Positions 39,758 to 49,518 of a stretch of 64,000 nt of DNA are shown in pieces; the stretch's first letter is position 1, and each line of letters opens with the position of its first letter. The notes beneath the pieces are model-generated. The model worked only from the letters and a program-made list of their open reading frames with translations. It had not been told where the DNA came from and searched no databases. The stretch covers positions 35,215-99,214 of the forward strand of contig VGWJ01000002.1 in the NCBI GenBank assembly GCA_016873635.1. The letters are read 5' to 3'. Both the position numbers and the translations under genes were made by a program. This stretch comes from Lentisphaerota bacterium. GTDB lineage: Bacteria > Verrucomicrobiota > Kiritimatiellia > UBA8416 > VGWJ01.

Positions 39758-40033
39758 ATGAGCACGATCAAGGTGGAGCGCGGTCCGAGCGAGAAACGGC
39801 TCACGGACCTGGGCGCGCGGGATTGGCCGATCTGGACCGGGGAAGCGTCGAAGTTCCCCTGGAGCTACGACGAGCCGGAGACGTGCTACTTCCTGGAAGG
39901 CGACGTCGAGGTCACGCCGGACGGCGGAACGCCCGTTCACATCGGCAAGGGCGACCTCGCCGTCTTCCCCGCGGGCATGTCCTGCGCCTGGAACATCCGC
40001 AAGGCCGTGCGCAAGCACTACCGGTTCGGGTAG
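39758..40033 (+). CDS. Small cupin-fold protein (EutQ/ureidoglycine-type cupin)
   Basis: 91 residues. The pattern ETCYFLEGDVEVTPDGG, then GDLAVFPAGMSCAWNI and KHYRFG, is the Cupin_3-type single domain. Metal-binding His residues of classical cupins are mostly absent. AAGGAGG precedes the ATG. The role is unknown; small proteins of this type are found in many genomes as stand-alone genes. Confidence 0.8.
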   Translation: MSTIKVERGPSEKRLTDLGARDWPIWTGEASKFPWSYDEPETCYFLEGDVEVTPDGGTPVHIGKGDLAVFPAGMSCAWNIRKAVRKHYRFG

Positions 40034-40064
40034 TCGGCCTGAACAGGCTCGTGAACCCGCCGGC

Positions 40065-40378
40065 CGCGGGCGTTTGTTTGCGTGGCCGCCCCGGCGCTGC
40101 GCAAACGCTTCCGACACGCGGCGAACCGCGTCCAGACCGCGGTTGAGGAGCGTCTCGAGGTCGTCGCCCGCCGGCATCTCGTCCGACCGCAACTTGCGGT
40201 AGATCGCCAGAATCTCGCCGGGCAGGCCGGCGCGCGCCAAATGCTCGGGCAACGCGCTCTCGTCCGGCCGGTCGGCGCGGCGGCCGGTGCAGAAGACCGA
40301 CACGGCGACGAGCGCCTGGGACGGCGCCGCCGCCAGCGGGTCGGCCGCCTCCTCGCGCAGCGCTTCGGCCGTCAGCAC
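40065..40378 (-). pseudogene. Possible minus-strand gene remnant between the cupin and FHA genes
   Basis: This gap (40034-40441) has no plus-strand gene. On the minus strand a frame from a GTG at 40378 shows a strong G/C third-position bias and a protein-like sequence (LTAEALREEAADPLAAAP, GEILAIYRKLRSDEMPAGDD, RGLDAVRRVSEAFAQR). It has no stop of its own before it runs antisense into the cupin gene, and coding character fades near 40065. It may be the 5' part of a lost gene. The family is not recognised. Confidence 0.3.
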
Positions 40379-40441
40379 CCGCGCCCATCTTGAGTTTTCG
40401 GCCTTGAAAGCCGCACGAGGCCGTCCGATACTGACCGCCAC

Positions 40442-41728
40442 ATGGAAGGCAACGCACACCTGGTCGTCGAGAAGGGCGCGGACACGGGGCGCCGCATCAC
40501 GATCCCGCCGCAGGGCGCGCGCCTGGGCCGCTCCACCAAGAGCGACATCGTGATCCCCGATCCGGCCATGTCGCGTCACCACTGCCGCATGTTCTTCAAG
40601 CCGGGCCTGGGCCTTGCCGTGGCGGACCTGGGCAGCGCCAACGCCACCCTGGTCAACGGCGCGCCGGTCCAGGAGAAGACGCTGCGGCCCGGCGACACGC
40701 TGCTGGTGGGCGACACCCTCCTGCGCGTGCTCTCCGCGGCGCCGGACGGCGCCGCGCCCGCCCCCGACGCCCCCGCGGTACACCTGTTTCCGGAGCCGGC
40801 GGCCGCCCGCCCGCGCCGTTCCACCGTGCCCATCCTCGTCGCCATCGCCGCGATCGTGGCCGCGCTGGCCGTCACGGCGTGGCTGCCCCGGCTGCTGAAC
40901 CGCGGGGCGGCCCCCGTCCAGCCCCTTCCCGCGGAGGCCGCCCCCGCCGATACGACCGTGGAAATCGCCTACGAGAAGATCGAAGCCACCGCCGGGAATA
41001 TCTTCCGCTACGCGCTGCAGATCACGGCCGACGGCAGGATCGCCGTGCAGATCGACGACGTGGTGCACGACCGGCACGTCCGCAAGGAGGAACCCATCGA
41101 CGCCGCCTACGCGCGCAACCTCGCCCAGGCCATCGTCGAAGCCGGTTTCTTCAACCTGGACGACCGCTACGTCGGCATCCAGCCGGACGTCTACGACGCG
41201 CACGACCTGTCCGTAACCGTCGGCCGCCGCACCCACCGCGCGCGCGTCGAGAATCGCGCGGAGCCGGACGCCTTCCGCGAGGCGCGCGAGAAGGTCGAGG
41301 AAGCCGGCAAGATCGAACTGGGCCTGTGGGCCATCCAGTACTCGCCGGAAAAGCTCACGCAGATGGCCCGGGAATCCTACCTGCTTGCCAAGAAACTCTA
41401 CGACGAACGCGAAATCAAGTACGGGAACCTCTTTGAGGCCATGCGCAAGTTCCAGGACACGGAATGGCTGTGCGAGACCGTCGAACCCAAGCCCGAGTTC
41501 TACGCGGACGCGCTCTCCGGCATCACGACCTGCCGCCAGGAACTCCAGGAAGCATACGAATCGCACAATTTCCGGGCCGAACGCGCGATCCGCCTCAGGG
41601 AGTGGGAAGGCGCCGCAACCGAGCTCAGGATCATCTGCGAGATGATCCCCGACCGCGCCGACCCGCGCCACGTGGAAGCGCGCAAGAAACTGCTGGACGT
41701 GAGCAACCGGATAGGGAAGAAGCGGTAG
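40442..41728 (+). CDS. FHA-domain transmembrane protein
   Basis: 428 residues. Residues about 5-95 form an FHA domain with the key residues kept: LGRSTKSDIVIPD (GR), MSRHHCRMFF (SRxH) and DLGSANATLVNG. A Pro-rich linker and a membrane segment (VPILVAIAAIVAALAVTAWL, near 125-145) follow, then a soluble helical domain with TPR-like character toward the C-terminus. It should read phosphothreonine in the cytoplasm, and the kinase gene at 28.7 kb is a possible writer. The PEGA gene follows after three bases. Confidence 0.85.
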   Translation: MEGNAHLVVEKGADTGRRITIPPQGARLGRSTKSDIVIPDPAMSRHHCRMFFKPGLGLAVADLGSANATLVNGAPVQEKTLRPGDTLLVGDTLLRVLSAAPDGAAPAPDAPAVHLFPEPAAARPRRSTVPILVAIAAIVAALAVTAWLPRLLNRGAAPVQPLPAEAAPADTTVEIAYEKIEATAGNIFRYALQITADGRIAVQIDDVVHDRHVRKEEPIDAAYARNLAQAIVEAGFFNLDDRYVGIQPDVYDAHDLSVTVGRRTHRARVENRAEPDAFREAREKVEEAGKIELGLWAIQYSPEKLTQMARESYLLAKKLYDEREIKYGNLFEAMRKFQDTEWLCETVEPKPEFYADALSGITTCRQELQEAYESHNFRAERAIRLREWEGAATELRIICEMIPDRADPRHVEARKKLLDVSNRIGKKR

Positions 41729-41731
41729 TCT

Positions 41732-43075
41732 GTGAACTTGTCAAAGGTCATCTGGCTGGCCTGGGTCCTGGCGGCAGGCGCGGCCGCGCCGCCGGAGCCG
41801 GCAACCTGCCAGGTGCGGATCTCGACGGTTCCGCCCGACGCGCTGATCTCGTGCGACCGCGTGGTCCGCGAAGCGTCGCCGGTGCTGCTGACCGACCTGG
41901 CGCCCGGCCCGCACCTGCTGATCGCCACCAAGAACGGCTACCGCGAGACGCGCCAGACCGTGATCCTGAAGCCGGGACAGCGCATCGCCGTCGAAATGAA
42001 CCTCGAGCCGTTGCGCGGCCTGCTGGTGATCCATTCCGAGCCCTCGGGCGCCACGGTGCGCATAGACGGCGCCGACCGCGGCAGCACCCCGCTTCTGATC
42101 ACGGACCTGCCGCTCGGCGCCCGGCGGGTGAATCTTTCCCTGCAGGGCTACGTCCCGAAGGACGTGGATATCACGCTCGGCGACCGGACGCCGGCCCGCG
42201 TCTTCGCGGAGCTGGCGTCGGATTCCGCGAAGCTGCAGGTCGACTCCGATCCGCCCGGCGCCGAGGTCTCCCTCAACGGCATCCGCCTCGGACGGACGAC
42301 GCCCTGCGTCATTGACCGCATCCCGGCCGGCGAATCCACGCTTGCGCTCGCCCTGCCCGGCTACAAGCCCTACTCGCAGACCATGAAACTCGCGCCGGGC
42401 AGCTTCGAGAAACTCTCCGCGCTGCTCGATCCCATGCCGGCGAAACTCACCGTCGTAACCATTCCGGAGGCGGCGCGGGTGTACGTGGAGAACCAGTTCC
42501 GCGGCGAATCGCCGGTAACGCTCGAAGATCTGACGCCCGGAGACTACCGCGTGCGCGCCGACAAGCCCGGCTACGACCCGCTGGCCCGCACGATCGCGCT
42601 CGAGCGCGGCCAGACCACCGTCGAGGAGTTCAGGCTGCAGAGCAACGCGGGCGGAATGCGGCTGACAACCGAGCCGGCCGGCGTAAGCGTGTTCATCGAC
42701 GGCGAAGCCAGGGGCGTCACCGCGGTCGGGCCGGGCGTCGCCGACACGGTATCCGATCCGCTGCTGATATCGCTCCTGCCGGTCGGCGAACACACGCTGC
42801 TGCTCAGCAAGAAGGGCTACTACGACCGGGAGACGCCCCTGCGGATCAGCGCCGGCGAGACGGTCTCGCTGCACGAGCGCCTGCGCCGTCGCTTCATTCC
42901 CGACTGCGAAGTGACCACGACAAAGGCCGTTTACCGCGGCATGCTCGTGGAGGTTGACCCCCAGGGCAACGTGCGCCTGGAAACGCGGCCCGGCGTGATC
43001 ATGACGATTCCGGCCGCCGATGTGCGCGTGAGGCGTCCGCTGCGGTCGGACGCGGAACAGCCTCCGACCGAGTAA
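41732..43075 (+). CDS. Exported PEGA-domain protein with five repeats
   Basis: 447 residues from a GTG. The signal peptide is KVIWLAWVLAAGAAA. Five PEGA-type repeats of about 70 residues follow, each with a pattern such as SEPSGATVRIDGADRGSTPL and a later GxxxVxLxxxGY (for example LGARRVNLSLQGY). Fully formed units are near residues 28, 105, 175, 245 and 315. The C-terminal segment has a different character (ADVRVRRPL). PEGA domains are found in surface-layer and kinase-linked proteins. The start is three bases after the FHA gene, so the two are co-transcribed. Confidence 0.85.
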   Translation: MNLSKVIWLAWVLAAGAAAPPEPATCQVRISTVPPDALISCDRVVREASPVLLTDLAPGPHLLIATKNGYRETRQTVILKPGQRIAVEMNLEPLRGLLVIHSEPSGATVRIDGADRGSTPLLITDLPLGARRVNLSLQGYVPKDVDITLGDRTPARVFAELASDSAKLQVDSDPPGAEVSLNGIRLGRTTPCVIDRIPAGESTLALALPGYKPYSQTMKLAPGSFEKLSALLDPMPAKLTVVTIPEAARVYVENQFRGESPVTLEDLTPGDYRVRADKPGYDPLARTIALERGQTTVEEFRLQSNAGGMRLTTEPAGVSVFIDGEARGVTAVGPGVADTVSDPLLISLLPVGEHTLLLSKKGYYDRETPLRISAGETVSLHERLRRRFIPDCEVTTTKAVYRGMLVEVDPQGNVRLETRPGVIMTIPAADVRVRRPLRSDAEQPPTE

Positions 43076-43100
43076 CGGCCTCCCGACGGCCGGTCAGCCT

Positions 43101-44339
43101 TCATCCCTGCACCACCTCCATGGCAACGCGCGCCCACTCGAAAAGGCGCTGCGGCTCGTAATTCACGGTGCTGATATCCTTCAGGATCAGCTCGAGCGGG
43201 CATCCATGACGCCGGCAGACGTCCACGGAGGCCCGGAGGTGCTCGCGAACGGCCGGCGCATTGAAGGCCGGCCACGCCAGCAGCGCCGGATTCGGCTTCC
43301 GCGAGAACACAAACTCGTTGCCGATTGCCGCGGTGCCGGTTTCCTCGTTCACCCACGGGCTCATGGAGATCTTCCGCAAATGAGGGATCTTGCGCACCTG
43401 CGCCATCTTCGTCTCGAGCGGCTCGCAACAGCCGTAATAAACCAACCCGAATCTCTCAAAGAGCGACATGCAAGGTTCGATCTCGAACTCGTCGAACATG
43501 GCCGGCGAGACGGTGGAAAACATCTGGGCCATGCTGAACATCCAGATGTCCTCCGTCCGGGGGCGCCGGGGATCGAATCCCGGCGACGGCAGGTCATCGG
43601 TCCACGCTCCCGTGCAATGAACAAGCGGCTGGTGATGACAGAGCAGGCCCTGCTCTTCCAGTTGATCCAGCAGGACGTGGTGTCCCTTGACGATGCGCCG
43701 CACGAGCGCGGCCATGAAATCGGGGCGGTCAACCAGGCCGTACAAGGCCCCCTCCACGCCCATCCAGAAGCTGATCGGATCCCATACCGTCATGTATGAG
43801 GGATCGTAGCCCTGCTGGGCAACCGCAAGCGTCCCGTCGAACAGCTCGTGGGCGATCTCCATCCGGCGGGCGGTTTCCGGGGCGTCGTGCGTGACGACGG
43901 GCATCTTGACCTTCTCCAGGTCGGCGTCATGCTCGAACTGGTTGAAGAAACGATGTCCGACGACGTCGCTCGTGGGGTCCGTCACCGCGACATTCTCTCG
44001 AACCGCCACGCCGAACCCCGAATTGTGAATTGCCTTTGCCACCCGGACAACGGGTTCCACCACCATGTCCACCGGAAAATGCCGCCACTGAAAGAGAGTC
44101 CTGCGCAAGCCTTCCTCGTATTGCCGGCATTCGGGATCCTGGCATTGCAGCGTCAGCTCGCCGTTCACGTTCATCTCGTTCCAGCAGACCTGGTCGATCA
44201 TGACCATGGGACGATCCGGCTTCAGCGCGTTCAACTTCCGCCACATCGCCAGCTTCGCGTTCTGCTCCGGCAGTGCGGCGACCTCCGCCGCGCGCGCGGC
44301 CAGTTCCCTGACGATCACGATGTCACGACGGCTCGGCAT
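43101..44339 (-). CDS. Uroporphyrinogen-decarboxylase-family protein
   Basis: 412 residues from the ATG at 44339, with GGAAGGCGGG upstream; an open frame to 44525 is rejected because it overlaps the next gene. The UroD-fold family includes true heme enzymes and methyltransferases of the MtaA/CmuA type. This one has PLVHCTGAWTDDLP, FGLVYYGCCEPLETKM and KISMSPWVNE, closer to the large uncharacterised UroD-like group of accessory carbohydrate loci. It lacks heme-gene neighbours. It is convergent with the PEGA gene. Confidence 0.75.
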   Translation of the reverse strand: MPSRRDIVIVRELAARAAEVAALPEQNAKLAMWRKLNALKPDRPMVMIDQVCWNEMNVNGELTLQCQDPECRQYEEGLRRTLFQWRHFPVDMVVEPVVRVAKAIHNSGFGVAVRENVAVTDPTSDVVGHRFFNQFEHDADLEKVKMPVVTHDAPETARRMEIAHELFDGTLAVAQQGYDPSYMTVWDPISFWMGVEGALYGLVDRPDFMAALVRRIVKGHHVLLDQLEEQGLLCHHQPLVHCTGAWTDDLPSPGFDPRRPRTEDIWMFSMAQMFSTVSPAMFDEFEIEPCMSLFERFGLVYYGCCEPLETKMAQVRKIPHLRKISMSPWVNEETGTAAIGNEFVFSRKPNPALLAWPAFNAPAVREHLRASVDVCRRHGCPLELILKDISTVNYEPQRLFEWARVAMEVVQG

Positions 44340-44362
44340 GGCCCGCCTTCCGTGCGCTACAC

Positions 44363-46258
44363 TCACTTGATCTCCACCTTCGCCGCCCCGCCCTCCTCCA
44401 GGACGATCTCCCTGGATTGTTCCCCGCCGCCGGGCAGGCGCCACTTGAGCGTCACGGGGCCCGCGTCCAGGCGGCCGAAATTCCCGCGGCTGACGCCCGG
44501 CAGGACATTCCACGCGCCGAGGCAACGCTTGTCGATCCAGCCGGTCACGGCAACGGGTCCCTTGAACGCGCCGGAAACGGGCAGGCCGGCGACCGCCATG
44601 CGCGCCTCGCCGTCGCTGTTTTCCCGGAAGAAGACCCAGATTTCGCCGCCGTTCAGGGCCAGAGCCATGTCCTGCGCGCCGTCCCCGTCGAAATCGGCCA
44701 GACAGGCCGACTGCTGACCGGCCTCGGCATTGTTCGCGTCGGGAAGCAGATGATTCTCGGCCAGGTCGGTTGTGTGGGCATGACCGAAGCTTCGGAAGCC
44801 GCGGTTGAAGAAGAGATGAGGGCTGGTGCCGCTGTAGGCGACAAGGATGTCCTGTCGGCCGTCGTTGTTCATGTCGCCGACCACGCAGTCGGCGCCGCCC
44901 CGCTGGCTGACATACGCGAACTCGCCGGCCATATCCGTCCGGTCGGCGAACTTGCCGTCGCCTTCATTCTCCCAGAGGGACCAGCCCTCGGAGTTGAAGG
45001 CGAGAACGTCAAGCCGGCCGTCGCCGTCGAAGTCGCCCAGGCAGGCGCCCGTCAGCCCCTTGCCGAGACTCACCACGCACTCGGAGCCCGGGCCGAACTT
45101 GCCGACCGCCGTGCCGCGGAACAGGACGCTGCCTGCCTCGCGAAGCGCCAGCACGTCGGCCAGGCTGTCGCCATCGAAATCGGCCGCCAGGCACGGTCCG
45201 GCCTTGCCGAGTTTTGCCGGGTCGATTCCGGCGGCGGAGAGCGGGGTTGCCGCGGGTTTGCCCTCGGCGTCCAGCGCGACCAGCACCGGCCAGCCGTTGC
45301 CGCTCACGAGGAAGCCGGACCGCCCCTTGGGCCCCGCGTCCAGGGCCGTCAGGCCGAGGCAACCGTCGGCCGGCGCGGCGCCCGGGTCCAGCGGCCTGGC
45401 CGCGAACTTGCCGTCGGCCTGTTGCGCATGCAGCGTCACGGCCTTGCCGTCGCAGGACACCAGGTCCAGTCGCCCCTCCCCGGCGAAATCGCCCCAGGCG
45501 AAGGCCGCGGATTTCGACTGCAGGCCGCGGGTCGCGGTGATGTCGGTGAACTCCCGGTCCGCGCCGCAAGAGAACAGGCTGTCGCCGTTGTCGCGAGCCA
45601 CGAAGAGCGTCAGCTTGCCGTCGCCGGCGAGGTCAACCGGCCGCACCGCCCTGATCGCGCCGTCGAGCGTGGCGAGCTTGACCGGGTCGGGGCTCCAGGA
45701 AACGCCGTCGGTCACCGGCAGCATGGGGTCCTCGTCCCGCAGAATGTAGTCCACGGCGCGGCGCAGCATGTCCGTGCCGCCCGCCCACACGGCCTGGTAC
45801 TGCTGCTCCACGTTGTCGAAGATCCATACGCCCTCCTCGCGGCCGACGCACGAAGCCCACCTGCCGGAGACGTGCATGAGGCCCAGGCTCTGGCCCGCCG
45901 CGCCGCCTTCCGCGCCTTCGAACTCGCCCACGAACAGCAACGCCGGCTTTCCCGCCGCGACCAGGGCGCGCAGGTGTTCCGCGTTCGCCTCGTCGCGCGC
46001 CAGGGTGAGGTCCAGCTGGAACGACTTCCTTTCGGTCTTGCCTTTCAGCGTTTCGAGGATGGCAATGGTATATTGCTCCTTCGATGCGCCCTGCTTGACG
46101 TCGACCGACACGATCAGCGAGGACTGCTTGACAAGCTGAACCGGCGTGAAACGCGGGTTGATCAGGGCGCGGACCGCGGGCGCCGCCAGCCATGCCGCCA
46201 GCATCGCCGCCGCGCTCAGGGTTCTTCCGATTCCGAACGTCTTGCCTGGTTGCATCAT
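44363..46258 (-). CDS. Exported VCBS/FG-GAP repeat protein
   Basis: 631 residues with a signal peptide (TLSAAAMLAAWLAAPAVRA) and AAGGAGG before the ATG. A series of propeller-type repeats carry Asp-rich calcium loops: DFDGDSLADVLAL, DFDGDGRLDVLAFN, DMNNDGRQDILVAY, DFDGDGAQDMALAL. Such proteins are secreted or surface-bound and often accompany polysaccharide-degrading genes. It lies between the UroD-like and DUF4091-like genes on the same strand. Confidence 0.85.
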   Translation of the reverse strand: MMQPGKTFGIGRTLSAAAMLAAWLAAPAVRALINPRFTPVQLVKQSSLIVSVDVKQGASKEQYTIAILETLKGKTERKSFQLDLTLARDEANAEHLRALVAAGKPALLFVGEFEGAEGGAAGQSLGLMHVSGRWASCVGREEGVWIFDNVEQQYQAVWAGGTDMLRRAVDYILRDEDPMLPVTDGVSWSPDPVKLATLDGAIRAVRPVDLAGDGKLTLFVARDNGDSLFSCGADREFTDITATRGLQSKSAAFAWGDFAGEGRLDLVSCDGKAVTLHAQQADGKFAARPLDPGAAPADGCLGLTALDAGPKGRSGFLVSGNGWPVLVALDAEGKPAATPLSAAGIDPAKLGKAGPCLAADFDGDSLADVLALREAGSVLFRGTAVGKFGPGSECVVSLGKGLTGACLGDFDGDGRLDVLAFNSEGWSLWENEGDGKFADRTDMAGEFAYVSQRGGADCVVGDMNNDGRQDILVAYSGTSPHLFFNRGFRSFGHAHTTDLAENHLLPDANNAEAGQQSACLADFDGDGAQDMALALNGGEIWVFFRENSDGEARMAVAGLPVSGAFKGPVAVTGWIDKRCLGAWNVLPGVSRGNFGRLDAGPVTLKWRLPGGGEQSREIVLEEGGAAKVEIK

Positions 46259-46393
46259 CGTTTGCCTCCTTCTTCCCGTTTTGCCGCACTGTCAGGTCGG
46301 CGCAGCAGCATCGCTTCTCGACGCCTGCTCAGTGTTCACTCCCGTCACGGTCCAATCCCCGCCTACCACCGATAACCGACCACCGACAACCGA

Positions 46394-49066
46394 TCACCTC
46401 GTCTTCCCCACCTCCCGCGCCACATCGCCGGCGAGGTCCAGCAGCTTCGCGTCCTCGGCGGCCTGCATGTAGCGGGGCATGAAGAAGCCCAGCGCAAAGG
46501 AGTGGTACCGCTCCCCCAAGCAGCTCTCCGCCCGCGCCTTCAGCCCGGCGCTGAGCAGGTTCCTGTGCAGCGCGGCGCGGACAAAGATGATCGCCTCGCA
46601 CAGTTCCACGCCCTCGCGGAACATCTCGAAGCGCTCGGTGCTCACCGGACCATCCGGACCGGGATACAGAAGGGCCAGTGTGCTGTTTGGATTCCCCCAA
46701 TTCGCTCCAAAGCTGATCGGCGGTATGGCATAGCCGCCGGCGGGTTTCTTCACGGGGAAGACATCCGCCCCGAACTCGCTCACGCCGTCGTAGCCCCCGT
46801 AGAGAGCGCCGAATTCGACAAGCCGGCGCACTTCCCGCGGAGCCGAGCTGTCGTTGATCACGTGGCGAACGGTGTTGCAGAAGGTGTTGCGCCGAGGTCC
46901 GTCGAGCGCCCAGAGCGGCGGGAGCTTGCCGCTCGGCCCCGCCATCCATACGCCGTCGGAATGGCGGACGGTCACGAGGAGACTCGTGTCGCTCCCCTGG
47001 AACCGCATCCCCTCGCCGGCGGCATGGCTGGTCCAGCTCCACTCGCCCTCCGGCCAGAGCCTGTGCGCGAGATCCACCAGTTCGGGCGACGGCTTGCCGG
47101 AGTGAATGTTGCAGCCCAGCGTCGTCTGCCCCAGCCAGCCGCGCGCCTTCACTTTCTTGAGGATTTCGTCGAACACCGGTTTCCAGAAGCGATAACCTTC
47201 CTCTCCCCCCGGCGGATTCATGTTCGAGAGCGTTCCGGTCGCCGGGTCCAGCAAAGAAACCGGCCCTCCCCAGCAGTTCAGCCTCAGCGTGTTCGGCGTG
47301 CCGACGGACTTCGCGACCATGTCCAGACACTTGTCGAAGTTCGTGAAGTCGTGCTTGAATGATCCGTCCGCCTGCTTGATCCAGCGGACGAGCGACTCGG
47401 GGTTGCCCCGCCCGGCGAAACCGACCGACAGGTTGACTTGCACCTGGCGCGAGTTCGCCTCCGCCAGGAGAGCCAGGGACTTGCCCGCCAGTTCGAAGTG
47501 CCTGTCCGAGTAGTTGGGCACCCCGTAGTGCACGGCCGCAACCTCTTCCGCGTTGTAGAGGAAGTTCTGGATCCGGAAATCCTTCGGGTCCGGCATGACC
47601 CAGTCGCGGACGTTAACCTGCAGTTTGACGGCGGTGGGCGCGAGGCCCTCCGCCGACACCGTGACCGTGCCCTCATACGTGCCCGGGCCGGCATCCTTCG
47701 GCACGCGGACCGTGAACCACAGCGGCGCCGCCGCGCCGCCGGTCAACGCGCCGGGCACCGCGTCCGGGTCGTCCGAATAGGGCAGCAACCCGCCGGCCAA
47801 ATCGCGCGCCGGCACGGTGATATTGCTGACGGGGATTTCCGCGGGAATCGCGTCCAGCAGGCCGTCGAAACGATACGGAGCGGCCCAGGACTTGCCGGGC
47901 GTGGCCGGCACGGCATACCGGACGCGGACAGCGGAGGATGGAATCCGGCTGCCGCCTTGAGCCAAGTCCGAAACGGTCGCCTTCAGACCACGGATCGGTT
48001 GGTCGGAGCTGACCATCAGCCGCCCGTTGAAGACGCTGTTGCGGGCGGCGCGCACCACGATCGGCTGCAGGGACAGAGCCGCGTCGCCGTAGTCGAACAC
48101 ACTCACCGTGTCGTAGGCCGCGCAGTTCCAGACGTGAATTCCGGCGGGGCGCGCAGGCGCGGCCGCGGCGGCCGGCGAAACGTTCAGGCGCGCGGTGAAC
48201 AAGCCGATGGGCGCCCAGCGCTGCCAGTATGCGGTCATGGCCCGGTATTCGATCGGCGCCATATGCAGCTCGATGGCCACCACATTGCTGCCCGGGCGCA
48301 AGAGCCCGGCCGGTATTTCCAGGTCGCGCTGCCGGCGATCCCGCTGTGCCATGCGGTCTGGGAACTTCGTCCTGACATCCTCATTGACCTTGATCGGCTT
48401 TCCGTCCGGCGAGGTCCACGCCTCCAGCGGGTAGTCCTCCGCAACCTTATCCAGCAGGTTCGTCCCGCCCGGCAAAATGTGCCGCTGCGCGGCCTCCCGG
48501 CCATTGACATAGACGATGAATCCTCCCCAGTAGTCCACGGAGAGCCGGCACGACTTCACTTTGGCCGGATCCTTGACCGTGAACTTGGCGCGCATCAGCA
48601 CCACAACGGTGTCGAAAAAGTTGAGCGAACCGGTGTTGCCCGACTGGTTCGGAACTTGCACCGCGGAAAACGAAGGTTGGGGCAGGCGCTCGCGTGGCCA
48701 GGCGCTGTCGTCGAACTCAGGGGCCGCCCAATCGGCAGGGGGCGTCGGCGACGTGTTGCGCGCATCCCATTCTATCGGTTGCCACTCGTGCCCCGACCAA
48801 CTCAGCGCCGCGCGGGCCAATACCCCGTTGGTATGGCGCACGTGCACGGCGTCGCGGACGCGGAACATCCGCCACAGCGTCGAGTGGTCCAGCACCACGG
48901 CCTCGTCCGCCGCGGACGGAGTCCCGGCCGTTCCGGCCGGCTGCGCCGCCGGCCCGTCCGCGGCCCGGCCGCCTGCCGCCCCCGCCAGCCAAAGGGCCGC
49001 GATGGCCGTTGCGCCGAGCGTTCGCGCCGTACCGATTGTCCTGCTTGTCTGCCTGTCTCGCTTCAT
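46394..49066 (-). CDS. Exported DUF4091-type glycoside-hydrolase-like protein
   Basis: 890 residues with a signal peptide (GATAIAALWLAGAAGGRA). Residues about 100-290 form a jelly-roll-like region (VDYWGGFIVYVNGREAAQRH, SNVVAIELHMAPIEYR). After two beta domains (PKDAGPGTYEGTVTVSAEGL) comes a long alpha/beta region with an FLYNAEEVAAVHYGVPNYSD segment and a C-terminal helical bundle, the layout of DUF4091/GH123-like proteins. Catalytic residues cannot be fixed by eye. Its ATG overlaps the stop of a GH4-like remnant as ATGA. Confidence 0.7.
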   Translation of the reverse strand: MKRDRQTSRTIGTARTLGATAIAALWLAGAAGGRAADGPAAQPAGTAGTPSAADEAVVLDHSTLWRMFRVRDAVHVRHTNGVLARAALSWSGHEWQPIEWDARNTSPTPPADWAAPEFDDSAWPRERLPQPSFSAVQVPNQSGNTGSLNFFDTVVVLMRAKFTVKDPAKVKSCRLSVDYWGGFIVYVNGREAAQRHILPGGTNLLDKVAEDYPLEAWTSPDGKPIKVNEDVRTKFPDRMAQRDRRQRDLEIPAGLLRPGSNVVAIELHMAPIEYRAMTAYWQRWAPIGLFTARLNVSPAAAAAPARPAGIHVWNCAAYDTVSVFDYGDAALSLQPIVVRAARNSVFNGRLMVSSDQPIRGLKATVSDLAQGGSRIPSSAVRVRYAVPATPGKSWAAPYRFDGLLDAIPAEIPVSNITVPARDLAGGLLPYSDDPDAVPGALTGGAAAPLWFTVRVPKDAGPGTYEGTVTVSAEGLAPTAVKLQVNVRDWVMPDPKDFRIQNFLYNAEEVAAVHYGVPNYSDRHFELAGKSLALLAEANSRQVQVNLSVGFAGRGNPESLVRWIKQADGSFKHDFTNFDKCLDMVAKSVGTPNTLRLNCWGGPVSLLDPATGTLSNMNPPGGEEGYRFWKPVFDEILKKVKARGWLGQTTLGCNIHSGKPSPELVDLAHRLWPEGEWSWTSHAAGEGMRFQGSDTSLLVTVRHSDGVWMAGPSGKLPPLWALDGPRRNTFCNTVRHVINDSSAPREVRRLVEFGALYGGYDGVSEFGADVFPVKKPAGGYAIPPISFGANWGNPNSTLALLYPGPDGPVSTERFEMFREGVELCEAIIFVRAALHRNLLSAGLKARAESCLGERYHSFALGFFMPRYMQAAEDAKLLDLAGDVAREVGKTR

Positions 49067-49296
49067 CGCGCTGTCCCGGTCCGGGTCCGCGCCGCGCGCG
49101 GTCGTTCGGGAAGATCGCGCCGCAGCTTTGTAGGCCGGCAGCGTCCTGCCGTGCGCCGCGACTCATTTAGGCGCTTCGCGTCAATGTCGTACAGCGCCAG
49201 GCGCGCGTCATGCAGCGCGGGACTCCGTATCGTATCGCCCAGCACGTTCTTGGCAAACACCGTCGAACCGGCTCCCAAGAACACAATTTGCGCCAT
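49063..49296 (-). pseudogene. N-terminal remnant of a GH4-family glycosidase
   Basis: The first 46 or so residues (MAQIVFLGAGSTVFAKNVLG, then ALYDIDAKRLNES) match the NAD-binding start of family 4 alpha-galactosidase-type enzymes, which need about 430 residues. After that the frame changes to Arg/Pro-rich sequence and ends at the DUF4091 start. It looks like a gene whose remainder was deleted, joined to the next gene. Confidence 0.6.
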
Positions 49297-49518
49297 CGCT
49301 TTTCTACCGGGTTGGGTTGTTGCTCTTTGTTCCTTAACGACAACGTGCGGTGGCGTCAAGATGAACGGGAAGCCCCGAGTAGTGCCTCAGTCACATGGTG
49401 GGGAACCGCGGGGCCTGCCGCCTTCGCCCGGAAGCTCCGGCGCGCCACGCCGGCCACGCCGTGGCGGACCGGCGGGGTGGTGCTGACTTTGTCGGCGGCC
49501 GGCGGCGGTCTGCGCCGG

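Noticed and set aside
43101..44339. Heme-synthesis uroporphyrinogen decarboxylase (hemE)
   Set aside because: The protein is longer than HemE, lacks its N-terminal pattern, and lies among carbohydrate-type genes. Only the wider family is assigned.
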